Assembly (NCBI GenBank): GCA_023374025.1
Contig: SIJG01000036.1
Location: 195,426 to 259,425, forward strand
Direction of reading: 5' to 3'
DNA: 64,000 nucleotides
Source of the DNA: Heterodera schachtii
Lineage: Eukaryota; Nematoda; Chromadorea; Rhabditida; Heteroderidae
Made by a program: the position numbers and the translations under genes
In this document: in pieces, positions 20,829-33,555 of the stretch
Numbering within the stretch: position 1 is the first letter of the stretch
How the letters are laid out: every line of letters starts with the position of its first letter
The notes under the pieces: generated by a model
Told to the model about the DNA's origin: nothing
Database searches by the model: none
What the model saw: the letters and a program-made list of their open reading frames with translations, nothing else

Positions 20829-23800
20829 ATGATTGATGGAAGTGCTGGGAGCTCGCTGCAATCACTGCGCGAGTTAAGCAGCGAAAACAGCGAGTTTGAG
20901 TTGGTGGACGTTGTCGGTTCTCGACTCAGTGTTCACAGCAAACAGCCATCTTCAGTTGTTGTTCTTCGATCGCCCACTTCGCATTCTGTTCAGACTAATG
21001 TTAATTATATTAATTACATTTATTAATCGCAATTCTTTAAGATCAACAATAATTCTGCTCATCATAACATCTCGCTGAAAAATGTCAAGGAATTTCGAAG
21101 AGTCCATGACAAAGGTGTAATACAATAATTTTATTTCTTTGTTATTTGGAAGTTTCTTCCTTTTAATAGAACAAAGACAGCCAAATCCAATGGACGTTTT
21201 GTTGGAAAACGAGAGACTTCGTACTGAATTAGCCGAAGCCAAGACTCAATTGGCAACAATGAGCAAAGAAATCGAAACGTACAGAAAAAACTTGGGTGAA
21301 CGTGAGAAGAAGCAGGACAAGGAAATCGACAAAGTGGCGGAAAAGTTGCAAATGACGGACGAATCACAGACGGAGCTTCGGAACTGGAAAAACGGAACAA
21401 AAACTAGCTCAATGGTCGGCATTCAGAAAAATCGTTCAAATTGGGCCAATTTCGATATTATTTAAGTATGCATGCTTGGGGTCAACGCTGCAAGAATCGA
21501 ATTCGAATCCGGAAAAGTCAACAGATGAATTTGGGCAGTGTTTACAATTTGACAATGGGACAACAAAACCTAAAGATCGGCCAATGCCAATCCCTTTGGT
21601 TTGCGAGTCAAAAACAGGTTTTATTTTTTTTTGTACTTTCCAAAATACAAAAATTGCGATGAAAAATTTAAAAAACTGAATATTAAGTGAGTTGGCTTTT
21701 TTGCAAAATTATCTGTAGTTTGCCCATTCCCATTTTTCAAAATAATAAAACCCATGAGTTTTTCATCGCTGTAACAATCGCTAATTTAGACTTAAAATTA
21801 GCCCCGAATTTCATTGCCATTCTCTCAGCATTCGGCGTTCGTTCCGCTTCGTCTCCTCCGATTGCCAAATTGTCACCTCCACGTAACGTGGCGGACGCTC
21901 AGCTTTTGGATTTGTTGGGCAGTGTCCAACCGATGCGCGACGCCAATCGCCCTGCGGCGCCCCCGCCGAAGAAAAATTCGTGGTGTAAAGTGAGACGGAG
22001 TAAAAAGAGCGGCAGAGAGTTGGGGGGGGGGGAAATTAGGAAAAAAGAAATTGGACTTTCATTTCGTAGCAAATGCCCTCCCCTTTCTGTTCTTCAGATG
22101 TGTGGGCAATGGCTGTGCAATTCGTATTTTTTGCGTGCGCACATTCAATCGCAACACGCGACGCAAAACGAAAGCGACGGAGGAAATGGACGGAAACGCG
22201 GCGGGAAACAGCAACAGAATGGGACCGAGTCGGAAGTGCATTTTGTTGGCATTTACATCAAATTGGGGGAGTAAACACAGTCAATAATTCCATTTAATTC
22301 TTTAGCGAATGAATGCCAGAGACAACTCAAAACACCGCTCAATGCCCGAGGGATTTATGGTCGAAAGTGCGCTTCCCAATCCGATCCCATCGCACCGTCT
22401 CATCGACTTAAATGCGGAAACGCGTTCGGTTCCTAAAAAGTTGGTGCGTCCAAAACCAATTCGACCAGTGCCAAATGGCAAATTTCAAATCAAATGGGAG
22501 GAAGAAGAAGAGACGGAGGAGGAAGAAGAAATTGGGGACAGAGAAGGAAGTGAAATTTTATGGAGTTTTATCGGCCAAATGGAAGACAAAGTGAAAAATG
22601 GGAAAATCGACTCCGAAAAGAAATTGTCGGGCGAACTCCAAAAATATAATGAAAGCCAAGCAAATTGGACGCACAAACACTGCACGGATTTGTCTTCACC
22701 GATTGGTAAGTGTAAAAAAGGCAAATGCGCCAACTAAAAGTAGGAAAACATATATAAATTTGGTTTCATTGGATAGAGCAGATCTTTTCGTATTGTGAAT
22801 TTTTAATCTTAGCGATGTGAAAATTGTTGACAATGAGCCTAAAAAATCGAAATTCTAGTGAGAGTTCATCTCTAAGTTCAAATTCAAACCGATAGTATAT
22901 AATTTTGTTAATTTATGACTAATTATAAAATCAAATACCGCTGAAATTAAAAATTCATAATACATCGCTTCTGCTCTACCCAATGATACCAAATTTACAT
23001 ACTCTTATCTTTCTTCGATTTTAAACTCGTACATTTCCCTTATAAAATGCCATCATATTCTTCTCTATTGCTTTTTTGTTGTTTCAGTTCATTATCCTTC
23101 TTCCACCAATTCGCCGTCCATTTCGCCTTTTCTCCCCCAATTTCGTTCTCTTTCGTCCGCTCCCATCCGTCCCCAACAATTGTCCTCCTCCTCTTCGGCT
23201 TCTTCCGATTCGTCTTTGACTTCCTTCCACCGCCTCGTCCACTTTGAATTCCACGAATAACACAACCGAAAGCGAGGAACCTTTTCACGGCCAAAGTCGC
23301 AAGGGAACGGCGCAGGAAGAGAGCCGAAATGAGGTGATTGATAAAGCATTATGGCAAAAAAAAAAAAAGAATTGAATTTGCCAATATCAGACACATGCTT
23401 CTCGCCTGGACGATTCCATCCTCAACCGTTTGTTGCACATCGAACCGCCAAATGGGAACAAGCAAAAGTCGTTGAACAACACATGCCATACATTTGTGAC
23501 GAACAGCCGAAACGAAAGCCCAAGCGATTTCCGTTGGATTGAAACGGCGGATGGACTTGGAGAAAACAATGGAAGAAAAAGTGACAAAATCAAAATTTAA
23601 AAAAAAGGAAAAACAGACACTTGTTAAGGCTGTGACCATAACATTGGCAAAGAGTTGGACAAATTGCGCGACGATTTTCACTCTTTGCAATTTTTGCATG
23701 ATCAAAATGGTCGTCAGACTAAAGACCGATTGGAAACTTTGGAGAATCGCATGACCGAATTGAATGTTAAGCTGAGAAAGTTGGACATACAAACGGAGAC

Positions 23801-24933
23801 AAATGTGGGCGAACAAAAAGCGCAGGTGGAAAACCCCCCAAATTAATTTAAATATTCAAAATTAAGATGACAAATTTAATGATTAAAAACGGACGATTGT
23901 GCGAAAAGTTTGGCGAACACCAAAAGGGACTGAAAGCCGTTCAAAATCGGATTGATTTGCTGGAGCAGTGCCATCTGCGCGAGTTCGTTGCGGGTCTTCC
24001 GCCCGTTCATGAAGACGGCTCATTGGTTGGTGCCGAAACAAACAAAATTTGCCACTTCAATTTTAGGTTTTGTCGCAATTTGAAAATGGCAATTATTTCG
24101 CAGAGATGAAAATACTGTTCCAGTCGGGTTCTCGCTTTTGTTCGGGCTTTGCCATCAAAAGCTCGGCACACTTTCGCAATTATCCGTCCAATTTATTCAA
24201 CCAAATAATTGAGGTGGTTTTAGGTGTTCATATGTCATTAATGAGCACATTATTCAATATTTAGCATGCTCTGACCACTCGCCAAGTTCAAAAAATGACC
24301 CGTTGGGCTGTTCTGAACTTCCCGGCCAACGAAATGTGCCCGTGGCCCCAGGCACTTTTATATGGCACTGACGATGACGACAACAACAACAACAATAAGT
24401 ACAACTATCGGAAATTGATTCGAAGACGCGAAGTGCTTTCAGACCGGGTGAGAAAGACAATAACAGAAACAAGAGGGGTCGCATTGATGTGCTAAAGGGA
24501 GGGGTACCCGCTATGGATTTTCCTATTTAAATTTTTCTTAAAAATTTATACCTCCGTGGGAGAGGAGGCGAGGGGGGGGGGCTACATCGGTGCACCCTAT
24601 GACGTCACTGCCCAAAAAGTCGCCGGACAATTAGTTCTTTGAGCAATTTCAAAATATTCTCTTGAGTAAATTATTTTTGTACAATTTATCGCGTGGTTTT
24701 CCACGCGTTTCTCTCTCTCTTTGGGTCGGGTTGCCCGGGAGGCGTACCCTTTTGTCTGAATAACAGTGCCAATGCCTTTTGCTTATGCTACTTCATTTCC
24801 CCAGGTGGTCTATTCTCTGTTCAACCAACATTCCGCCCACAAATTCGTTGTGAACATTTACTATTCCTCCGAGTCGGACCTGTTCAAGCAAATGCACTGC
24901 TTCACCATCCGTCGTCATCGTCCTTCCCACTGA
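20829..24933 (+). CDS. multi-exon coiled-coil protein, unknown family
   Basis: The start ATG at 20829 opens an acidic, serine-rich N-terminus (SSENSEFELVDVVGSRLS). A coiled-coil exon follows at about 21171-21390 (LLENERLRTELAEAKTQL), then low-complexity Ser/Pro-rich exons (about 21838-21990, 22306-22707 with an acidic Glu run, 23091-23250). A second helical exon lies at about 23650-23824 (KELDKLRDDFHSLQFLHDQ), then 23867-24020, 24070-24210 and 24264-24447. The final exon, 24806-24933, ends IYYSSESDLFKQM...RRHRPSH. Splice sites can be found between most of these in compatible phase, but a frame change within 23091-23330 is unresolved, so internal boundaries are approximate and two genes cannot be excluded. 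I recognise no family. The conserved-looking C-terminal block and the coiled coils suggest a scaffold-type protein. Confidence 0.6.
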
Positions 24934-26154
24934 TTTTGCGATTGACTTTAATCGGCTGAAATTGTTTTTCATTCGCTTTTTGTTCTTTGGTTTCATTCCT
25001 ATCAATGGGTTTAAAGTGCTTTTCTCTTTTCTTTGCATGGAAAACATCTCCATAATTATATAATTCATTATTTTAAATGACAATTTTTGAAATTAAGCTC
25101 TGCTGGCGTTTACCGATATTTGTAATTTCGAATTCTTTCCCATTTTCTAAATGACAAATTCATTTTATCATAATTTCAACAATAAAATTCAATTCAATGC
25201 TTTGTTAATCCCTCTGCTGTTGATTGGGTCGCGTCTCTTTTGAAATTCGGGGAATGGAATCGGTGCCAAAGTTCGTCTGCCTTTGATTTCAAGTCGTATT
25301 TTCTTGTCAACATTCTAAAAGCCGTTGGCCCATAAAATTTTAATGAGCATTCAAAAAAATAAAATTGTTTGTTTAATTATAATTCGCACACAAAAAGGAA
25401 AGGGCATTTACTCCCGCCGAATGCCATTACGACTAATTTTCCCTCCGTCCCCAAAATTTGTTTGTTCCGGTGAATTATTGTAATTTGAGTCGTTTTTTTC
25501 ATCCATCACGACTTGTACACGGACTCTTACAGCTTGGCTTTATGTTTTATTTTCGACCAATTTTCGGCTCTATTCCAATTTACGTGTCCAATCAGTGACC
25601 ATCCTTAGTTTCTTAGGCCATAAATTTTTTATTACTCGATGCAACCCATACTTTTTGGTACCAATAAAAGTTGAAAGTTTTCGTGTTTTCTCATTGTAAT
25701 TTCACGGTATATCTGTCGTTTGTCGTAAGTTATTTCTTTCAGTTAATAGAAAATTTCAGAAAATGCAAAAAATATGAAAACTTTTGTAAGAGTGTCTTTT
25801 TATTGTTTTTTGAGGTTTAAATTCCGAATATAACATTTATTTTCTTCGAATTCCAATCCTAAACATGAATTCAATAGACTCAGATAACTGATGAAAAAAC
25901 ATAGATAACGAAAGTCTGAGATCGGATTCATGATCAGCGAACTCATTTACCCCTAGGAACTTAATTTTAACATGAAATAAAATTTTTAGATGAAAATAAT
26001 TTGGAAGATTTTTGGCCATTTCTTTGATGACAAATTTGAGGGGTGATGTTGAGCGATCCCAAATATTTGTTGTTTTTCGTCTGAATTTGGCGTTTTTCGT
26101 AAAAACCAATCAGAATTTTAAAAAAACGAAAGTCATAATTTTTAATTTTGATTG
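24934..26154. other. intergenic, no gene seen
   Basis: AT-rich sequence. A short GGATTCATGATCAGCGA segment near 25925 belongs to the dispersed repeat family of the 12-18 kb nest. No other feature is supported. Confidence 0.5.
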
Positions 26155-26692
26155 GTGATAATTAGGGATAGTCAAAAATATGCACAAAAAGTCGTCAAAA
26201 TATGTACATAAATAAATCCCGAAATATGTAAGAAAAACCCAATATATGTACCAAATATGTAAATAAAATGTTTTAAATTGTTATTTTTTGGAAAAGATTT
26301 TTTTGTAGAGGGTAAAATAGGCACAAAATGTAACCTAATTAGGCTTATAATCATCTTTTAGTATTTTAAAAATTAATTTTTGATATTTTTGGCAGTATAT
26401 TTTCAAAAAAATATTTGTTATTTTTTCAGAAGAAATTCTATAAATTTCAAAAATTCTCAAAATATTCAAAAAAATGAAAATATATCAGAAAAAAAGTCCA
26501 AAAATGTACCAAATATGTATAATCACGAATATGTATGTAAAATATGTATAAAAAGCCCGAATATGTAAATAAAAGTCCCAACTTTTGTTCGCAAACACAA
26601 AAAAGAAAGTGATTTTCCTACTATTTAGAGCATGGAGAAGCCAGAGGAAAAAAAATATGTATTTACATAAAATTGACATCCCTAGTGATAAT
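26155..26692. mobile_element. 522-bp hAT-like element, TAGGGAT ends
   Basis: The body (26163-26684) starts TAGGGATAGTCAA and ends TTGACATCCCTA, and is flanked by exact 8-bp copies of GTGATAAT (26155-26162, 26685-26692). The interior is packed with ATATGTAC/AATATGTA motifs in both orientations, again resembling hAT subterminal repeats. There is no coding capacity. Confidence 0.85.
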
Positions 26693-27964
26693 TTATATTT
26701 CGGTGTTTGTCTCTGTCTTTGTAATTCTGAACTGTCGACTTCTTCTTCTGTTGTGCCCATTTCCCTCTTCTGACATCGCCTCGGGGTTATTTAGCAATAA
26801 TACACATGTTATTGTTATCATCATCATTGCCATCATTAATTAGTTCGTTAGTTGACATCATTAGTGAGTGCCTTCGCTCTAATTGCCAAATTGGGCTCTT
26901 TTCTTCCTTATATTTTGTGTCAGTGCTCAAAGCGTACCAATCCGCCGACCACAAATGCTTCGTTTCGTTTGCTTAAGGTCATGACGCTGCTTCTCCATTT
27001 GTATTCGCTACTGTAACATCTGTGAATGTAAAAAGGCGTTTTCCTTGCCTAAGGGCGGCTTTAACTGAATAATTTTAATGGCTTAGAAATAATAATTAAT
27101 GGGATATTCTTGGAATGAGAAAAGGTAATTAATTGAGTTTTTAACGAGAAAAGGAGGGAAAGGTCGTCGAAAAGAGTGCCGCCCATTTAAACGACCGACA
27201 AATTTCACAGCCCATCACTTTTCAGTTAATATCAAATTCAAAAAGGGTAATAATTAACGAACGAAGAAGCGATGTTCAGAGGCAAAAGACCGCGCACGCC
27301 TTTATTAGGCCAAATTTTAGCATTTCAATTCACATAAAATCCCCTCTTAACGTGGCCATTGCGAATTAAAATTTCTATTTTCGGTTTTTGCCTCTAAAAT
27401 TGACGCATTTTTCCAATTTTATTTACAAATTACAAAAATTAAATTTGACTTTTGGAGCAACACCCAAAAAAATGTTTTCTCTGTTTTGTACTTTTAAAAT
27501 AAAAATAAATTTCGGCGGCTCTTTTCGGCACCGCCGGGCCTTCCTTTATTGGCACTTTTCTGTCAATTTAAGTGCTTATTTGTTATAATTTGTTAGGGGC
27601 TTTTGAACCAAGAATTATAATAGCACGACAATCCGCCGGCGGTAGACAATTGAGCAGCGACAATTGGGCAAATTTTTTAAAAAATTTCTTAAATTAAAAT
27701 TCTTAAAATATTTCAATTGAAAAAGTAATTATTTATGAATTTCTTCGTTATTTTTCACATTTGGCTTTTACATAAAGTGATTTATGAATTTATAGCTTAA
27801 TTTCCCTAAATAAAACAGATAATTTAGTAACCCCTCCCCCTGGCAATTCAATTATTCCAAAACAATTCCATACCGTAATCACACATCTTGTTCCCCAAAT
27901 ACAGTATCCTTTTTTCAATTAATCCCTTTAAAGCTGTTAAAAAACATCGTTCCCCCCCACAAAA
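26693..27964. other. intergenic, no gene seen
   Basis: No gene supported. Contains a GC-rich palindrome at 27513-27537. Confidence 0.5.
27513..27537. repeat. GC-rich palindrome, related copy
   Basis: CGGCGG and CCGCCGG arms with a TCGGCAC core, a diverged relative of the 26-bp palindrome at 10783-10808. Confidence 0.6.
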
Positions 27965-28294
27965 ATGTCCAATTTGTTTGTGGCTTCTTCTGCTGTTGTT
28001 TTTCTCCTTCTCCAATTGCATTTCGTCGTCACTTTAGCATCATCCTTTGAAGGGGTGCCGCCAAAAGCAATTGAAGAAGCAATGCCAACGACGGGGGAAC
28101 AAAACGGAGGTGCCGAATTTGGTGGAAGCAAGCAGAAAATGGCACGGAAAATGATGCGATACAATGGCAACAATTTTGACAAGGTCAGACCAAAAGAAAC
28201 AAAAGAAAAGAAAGCATGGCAACAGCACACAATGGCATTTTCAAAAATGAAATTCGAAATGACACAAATAATTCCGGATAATAATTCAGAGTAA
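27965..28294 (+). CDS. small secreted protein, unknown family
   Basis: A single-exon 109-residue frame. Residues 1-27 form a strong signal peptide (MSNLFVASSAVVFLLLQ...) with a likely cleavage after TLASS. The mature part is hydrophilic and basic with no cysteine, so it is unlikely to be disulphide-stabilised; basic pairs occur, but no amidated neuropeptide repeat is visible. I see no homologue by eye. It could be a secreted effector-type or cuticle-associated protein, or the first exon of something longer. Confidence 0.45.
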   Translation: MSNLFVASSAVVFLLLQLHFVVTLASSFEGVPPKAIEEAMPTTGEQNGGAEFGGSKQKMARKMMRYNGNNFDKVRPKETKEKKAWQQHTMAFSKMKFEMTQIIPDNNSE

Positions 28295-29133
28295 TAATTA
28301 ATACAAGCGGAATGACTAAACGATTTTTATTAATTAAAATTTAATTTATAAATTGTTTCATTTTTTTCGTTTTTTCGTCACTGCGGCGACAAAGCAACCA
28401 AAAAAAGTTGATGCTGATTGTGAGCCCCAGGAAGAAAATAAGGGATTTTAATGTCTTAATTCCTTATTTTGCTGGTTTTTAATGTTTCGTCCGTCTGATA
28501 ATTTGTCATTTCCCCCCCCCCCCCACATAATTACCTAATTAACACCCTCCAATTAGCAGGTGTCCGTCCTCTTCATCCGACATGAAATGGCACTGCGAAA
28601 ACTTCAGCTCCAAATCAACGTTTTGGAGCAGCAATTGGCCAATGCTATGTCGTCCGCTTTCGCCGCCGGCTGTCCCCCCTCCGGCGTTTCTTCCGTTTCC
28701 GATGGCATTTCGCACCGACGCCATTTGCCAATGCCCCGCGAGTGAAAGTGCGACAGAGAAAGGAACACAAACCCGATCAGTGAACGCATCAGATCAGAAA
28801 AAATCAGAAAAGAGTCTCTCCCCCCCCCATTTTTGATCATTTGAGTATTTATAATGTATCCATCCATAATCAATGGTTTTGATAACGAGGCTTAACAAAT
28901 ATTGTAATTTTGTCTAGGATATTCCGCATAAATTCTGTCTTTTGTTTCCGTCCATTTTTTCAGTTTGTTTTGGCATTTCGCTTTTCCCTTTCCCAGGGCA
29001 CTTTCAATTTTTTAAATGTTAAGCATTTCAAAAAGGAATTCCAAACAATTCAAATTTAATTGGCGTTCCGTTTGATCATTCTTTTGCGATTGATCAGTCG
29101 CGCCTTTCTTTCTGTGTGCCCTCCGTTTTGTGC
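28295..29133. other. intergenic, weak exon candidate
   Basis: Mostly non-coding, with a C-run at about 28513-28523. A stretch at 28560-28745 preceded by TTAGCAG reads MALRKLQLQINVLEQQLA, a short helical segment. It could be an isolated exon, but I find no partner exons and do not call a gene. Confidence 0.4.
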
Positions 29134-30417
29134 TCAAAATCGGCCCCGGTCGACCAATTCCTCCGCGATGCAATCTTCGGCATTTGAAGTGCTTCTGTCC
29201 TCCTCCGTTTCCCGGGTCAAGCGAAAGTCGAACCATTCCAAGTGGGGAAAAGCCACCGAATTGAACACCAAATACGCATTTTGGCATTGCACGTGCCATG
29301 GGCCGTACATATCGGAATGACCTGCAAATTAAAAAATAAATAAAACATACCCAATTAATACACTTTGAAAATTGTACCAATTTGAAAATAACCCACCGCT
29401 GCTCAATTTGAATTTTACCTTCGAAAATGCGTCCGGTCCACATGGGAAAATATGCTTGTGAGGAGCCGGCCATAACGCCGACAAAAGTCTGAAATTAAAT
29501 TAATATTTTGGAAAAATATATTAAAAAGATTAAATATTTTTATTTCAACGAATCAGATAAATTTTAAATTTTCAATTGTGTTTTATGCAATTTGAGGCCG
29601 GCCAATCATACCATGGTAATTTGACCAAAATAATGAAATCATTTGGAAAAAAAAAGACAAATTTATTGTCCTTCAAACATCTATGTAAGCTTTCTATATT
29701 AATTTTATTATTTTAAATTTTGAATAAGAGAATTATTATCGAAAATTTAGCCAGGGACTATAAAAATAAATAAGTAAATAATGTTATAAATTATTTAACA
29801 AAATTACTAATATTAGAGTTTAATAGTTTAATTTAATTTAATAATTGCTTAATTATTTAATTAATATATTTGTTAATTTATCATGATGAAATTATTTTCT
29901 CACTGTTTATTTTTTTAAATTTTATTGGATTAAACTTTGGTATTTTTTGTTTTTATTTTTTAATTAGCTCTCGATTTTTAAATTTCTGCCATTTACCCCC
30001 CCCCCCCCCCCTGCCCAAATTAACCCCCTGGTTTTTGGTGTGCATCCGTTCCACGGTGAACCGCGTCTTGGTTGGGATTCGCAGAAGGCAGGCACGCCCC
30101 CGCAGCTGTTCCGTGTTGTTCAGGCGATAGAGGCGCGACTCGTCCACGAAGGATTCGTCCAATTGGGTGTAGCAACTGATCGGACTGATCGGAGTGCCGT
30201 CCTCGGCACTTTGCTGTGGCAACAGTTCGGCCAAAGGCCAATCGAACAACTGAATTAAATAGGAAATTAGTTAAGCCAAAAAGGAAAAAGGATGCCGACA
30301 AACCCTCAAATCAATCGCCGGGTAAACGTCGCGGGAAAAAGGGGACGGAATGCCATGGCAAATGTGGACGAACATTGGGCCAAAGACGGGGAAAAGCAGC
30401 GCAATTAAAAAATGCAT
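29134..30417 (-). CDS. 198-residue secreted protein, unknown family
   Basis: Four exons (30417-30304, 30249-30025, 29488-29419, 29321-29134) join in frame with GT-AG introns to give 198 residues. The N-terminus (MHFLIALLFPVFGPMFVHIC) is a signal peptide, placing the protein in the secretory pathway. The mature chain contains LFDWPLAELLPQ, SRLYRLNNTEQLRGRACLL, WTGRIFEGHSDMYGPWHVQC and an acidic C-terminal tail. The clean phase agreement and absence of repeats make it a convincing gene, probably conserved among nematodes, but I cannot name the family. Intron 2 holds a run of about 16 C/G residues (29997-30012). Confidence 0.75.
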
Positions 30418-32109
30418 TACCAAAGTGAAATTCGAATGAAATGCTAAAAAAAATAATTAAAAATATTTAATCCCATAATTATTTCACTCGACAATTAAAT
30501 TAATATTTTAATTTGTGATCACTGCGATAATGCCAAAAGGAAATTAACGGAAAAGTGAGGAAACATTGGGACGGAGAGAAGGGACGGCGGGGACGGGGGA
30601 GAAAGGGGCTTCATTGGTCAACGGAATGCGCAGGAAAGAAAAAGCGGGACGAAGCTCACGCGATTTTGGAGAATATTTGAGGGTGGGGGAAATGCCGGGG
30701 GAGGGAACGGTGCCGGAAGGATTAATTAATGAGTGAGGACGAAATTGGCACGGGATGACTAATGCCGAAAAACAAACCAATAAAAGATGCCAAATTTGGA
30801 ATGAATGCCAAAAAGGCTGAATTATAACAGGAAGAAAAATTAAAAAATAATACATAAAATATGGTACAGACAAAAGATGCTGAAATACAAAAAATGTTTG
30901 AAACAATAAAATTACCGCAGTAATTAATTAATCTACCAAAAATAATTTAAACTGTTTATATCATTAGAGAATTAATCATTTAATTATGCAAATCATTAAG
31001 AAAAAGGAAAAAATAAATAATTAAGAAACAAATGTAAAAAAATACTGCAAAAATTTTAGGGTTTTCAATGGTAAGAATACGGTAATGCAGATACGATAAA
31101 CACAAGTTGGGCCCTCAGTGTTCGAATGCGCTTTTGTCCTGCGACGGCCGTTGCTTTTATGGCATTGGCACTACGACGAAATGCCAAAAGTATCGCATAA
31201 TAAATGGCATCACTTGCTCTGCTATTTTGGCAATTTGCGTAAAACAATTTACATAAAAATTCCGAGGACAAATAAAACATTGGGCCGACGAAATAATTGG
31301 GACAATGGCATTTACTGGCATTTGATAATTATTATTTTTTGTTTATTTATTTACAATAATAATTATTTATTTGCCATTTTCTTTTGTGGCGTCGTTCAGC
31401 CAAAAAAAGGCGAAACGCAAACAAACGGCGAATGATGTCAAAGGCTAAAAGACATTTGTGTAATTGGAAGGAAACAATTGGCGTAGCGAATGCCAATCAA
31501 AATAATGCTAATGAGCCATTTTAATAGACACGTTTAAAAAGGAAAAATTCAATTAAGGGTACCAAAAAGGAAACCTTTCAATGAACAATTAAAACTCTGT
31601 AACTTTAAAACCCATGGACAACGAAAGGCTAATTATGGGTACTTAAGACAAAAAAACACAGCAAGTAACTCTCTGATCACGAATTTGACACCAATTTTGA
31701 CAAATTCTTGACCCAAACTCGAAAAAGGCGAAAAACCAAAATTTCGTTTTTTTTAATTGGAAAATAATCAACTATATCAAAAATTCAATACAAAGAAGTT
31801 TTCTCGACTTATTATTGACAAAAAAAATTTTGAAAACAAAAGGGTTCCCTCTACGGTAGATATTCAAATTTTTTTATCAAATATTGGCGTTTTGTCTGTG
31901 CAAAAATGAAACAAATGATGGAATGTTAATAGTTCTTGGTTTTATTCAGAGTGATGTGATGCCAATTTGGGTTGGTTTTTGGCCGTAATGCCATTTTCCG
32001 GTCCCTTAAAATTCTGGTCCAATTTTGGCCTTTTTAAATGCCATTTTTTCAATTTTCAGCTGTTCTCACTTTTCTTTTCACATTCATTCTCTTCGCCTGT
32101 ATATTTAAA
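30418..32109. other. intergenic, no gene seen
   Basis: No convincing gene. Short frames around 31065-31435 lack family resemblance and splice context. A GATCACGAATTTGAC segment near 31675 belongs to the dispersed repeat family. Confidence 0.5.
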
Positions 32110-32922
32110 ATGATTTCCATGATCAACAAATTGCTCGATTGGATCCGTTCTCTGTTCTGGAAGGAGGAAATGGAACTGACTTTGGTGGGGCTGCAAAGTT
32201 CTGGCAAAACAACCTTTGTCAATGTCATTGCGGTCGGTTGTCTTTCTGTCGTCCGATTGTCCTTCTAATCGTCCATTTTGGCTTAAGAGCGGACAGTTCA
32301 CTGAAGACATGATCCCAACCGTTGGGTTTAATATGCGCAAAATCACCAAAGGAAACGTTACCATCAAAGTCCTTTCCTTTCCTTCTTTTTCACCGTTTCA
32401 TTTAATCCCTCCCCAAATTTTTAAGCTTTGGGACATTGGCGGTCAGCCGCGCTTCCGTTCCATGTGGGAGCGTTACTGTCGCGGTGTGAATGCCATTGTT
32501 TTTATGGTACATTTTGGTGGCCATTTTTACTTTAATCGACGACATCATTGTTCAGGTCGATGCTGCTGACAAATCCAAACTTGAGCCGGCCAAAAGTGAG
32601 CTGATGCAATTGCTGAGCAAGCCCCAATTGGAGGCCATCCCCGTGCTGGTGCTTGGCAACAAAAAAGACCTTCCCGACGCTCTCGACGAGGGCCAACTAA
32701 TCGACGCGATGAATCTCGAGTCCATCCAAAACCGGGAGATCTGCTGCTATTCCATCTCCTGCAAGGAAAAGTCGAACATTGGTACGACACCAAATTACAA
32801 ATACACATCGCCACTATTTTGATTTCAAATCCTATTTTGTCATTTGCACCTTCGCCATTTATTTGGTGTTTTCAGATATCACTTTGCAATGGCTGATCCA
32901 ACACTCAAAGACGGCACGTTGA
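32110..32922 (+). CDS. arl-8: ARL8 small GTPase
   Basis: Five exons (32110-32232, 32288-32368, 32426-32506, 32556-32781, 32876-32922), all GT-AG, give 185 residues that match ARL8 throughout. ARL8 sits on lysosomes and presynaptic vesicle carriers and recruits kinesin adaptors for anterograde movement. It lacks the Gly2 of other ARFs and starts [11 protein letters not shown], the acetylated amphipathic helix of this subfamily. Visible motifs are the P-loop GLQSSGKTT (residue 27 on), switch [11 protein letters not shown], switch [19 protein letters not shown] for guanine recognition, and [15 protein letters not shown]. One conservative change is Ser for the usual Tyr in GLQ(Y)SGKT. Confidence 0.97.
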
Positions 32923-33555
32923 AGAATTCTGGCACCGATCTTCGTCAATTTCCTTAAATATTTTGCACTTTTTCATCTCCCCATTTCATTTTCCTAAATT
33001 ACTTTTTTCTTTTTTGATTTTGGACTAAACCAAAAATATTACGGAAACATTTACGATTCTGCAAATTTTTATTAGAAAATTACTCCCAAAATCGTGTTGT
33101 CCTAATCTTCATTTCCTTCCCTGTGTAAAACTCGCTGTAAAATGTTGGAAGTTTTTCAAGGGTTTGTAACATCCAATTTTTGAAATTGTCACAAAATTGT
33201 TTGGTTTATGCATTTAAAATTAGATTTTAATTGCTTTTTACCATTTATTTTTGTTCGGATGTTTACATTCCCGTGGTTGTGACGATTTGTTCATTTCTCA
33301 CTCAACAAAATTGTATAAGAAAACCCAAATAATAATTGTGCGTGTCTCTCTTTGTGTGTTTAGCTTTGCTTCATTTGTTCGTCGAAGAAAAGCACCGAAA
33401 ATTCAAATGTTAAGCAAAAAAAAAGGGGCAAAAAGTGTTTTAGTCACTGCGAAAAGCAATACATAAATTATTAAATGATTTTCATGTGATTTGAATGTAA
33501 AGTTTAGGCTCACATTTACGTATTAATTTCGTTTGTTTTGTATCCAATCGAAGAA

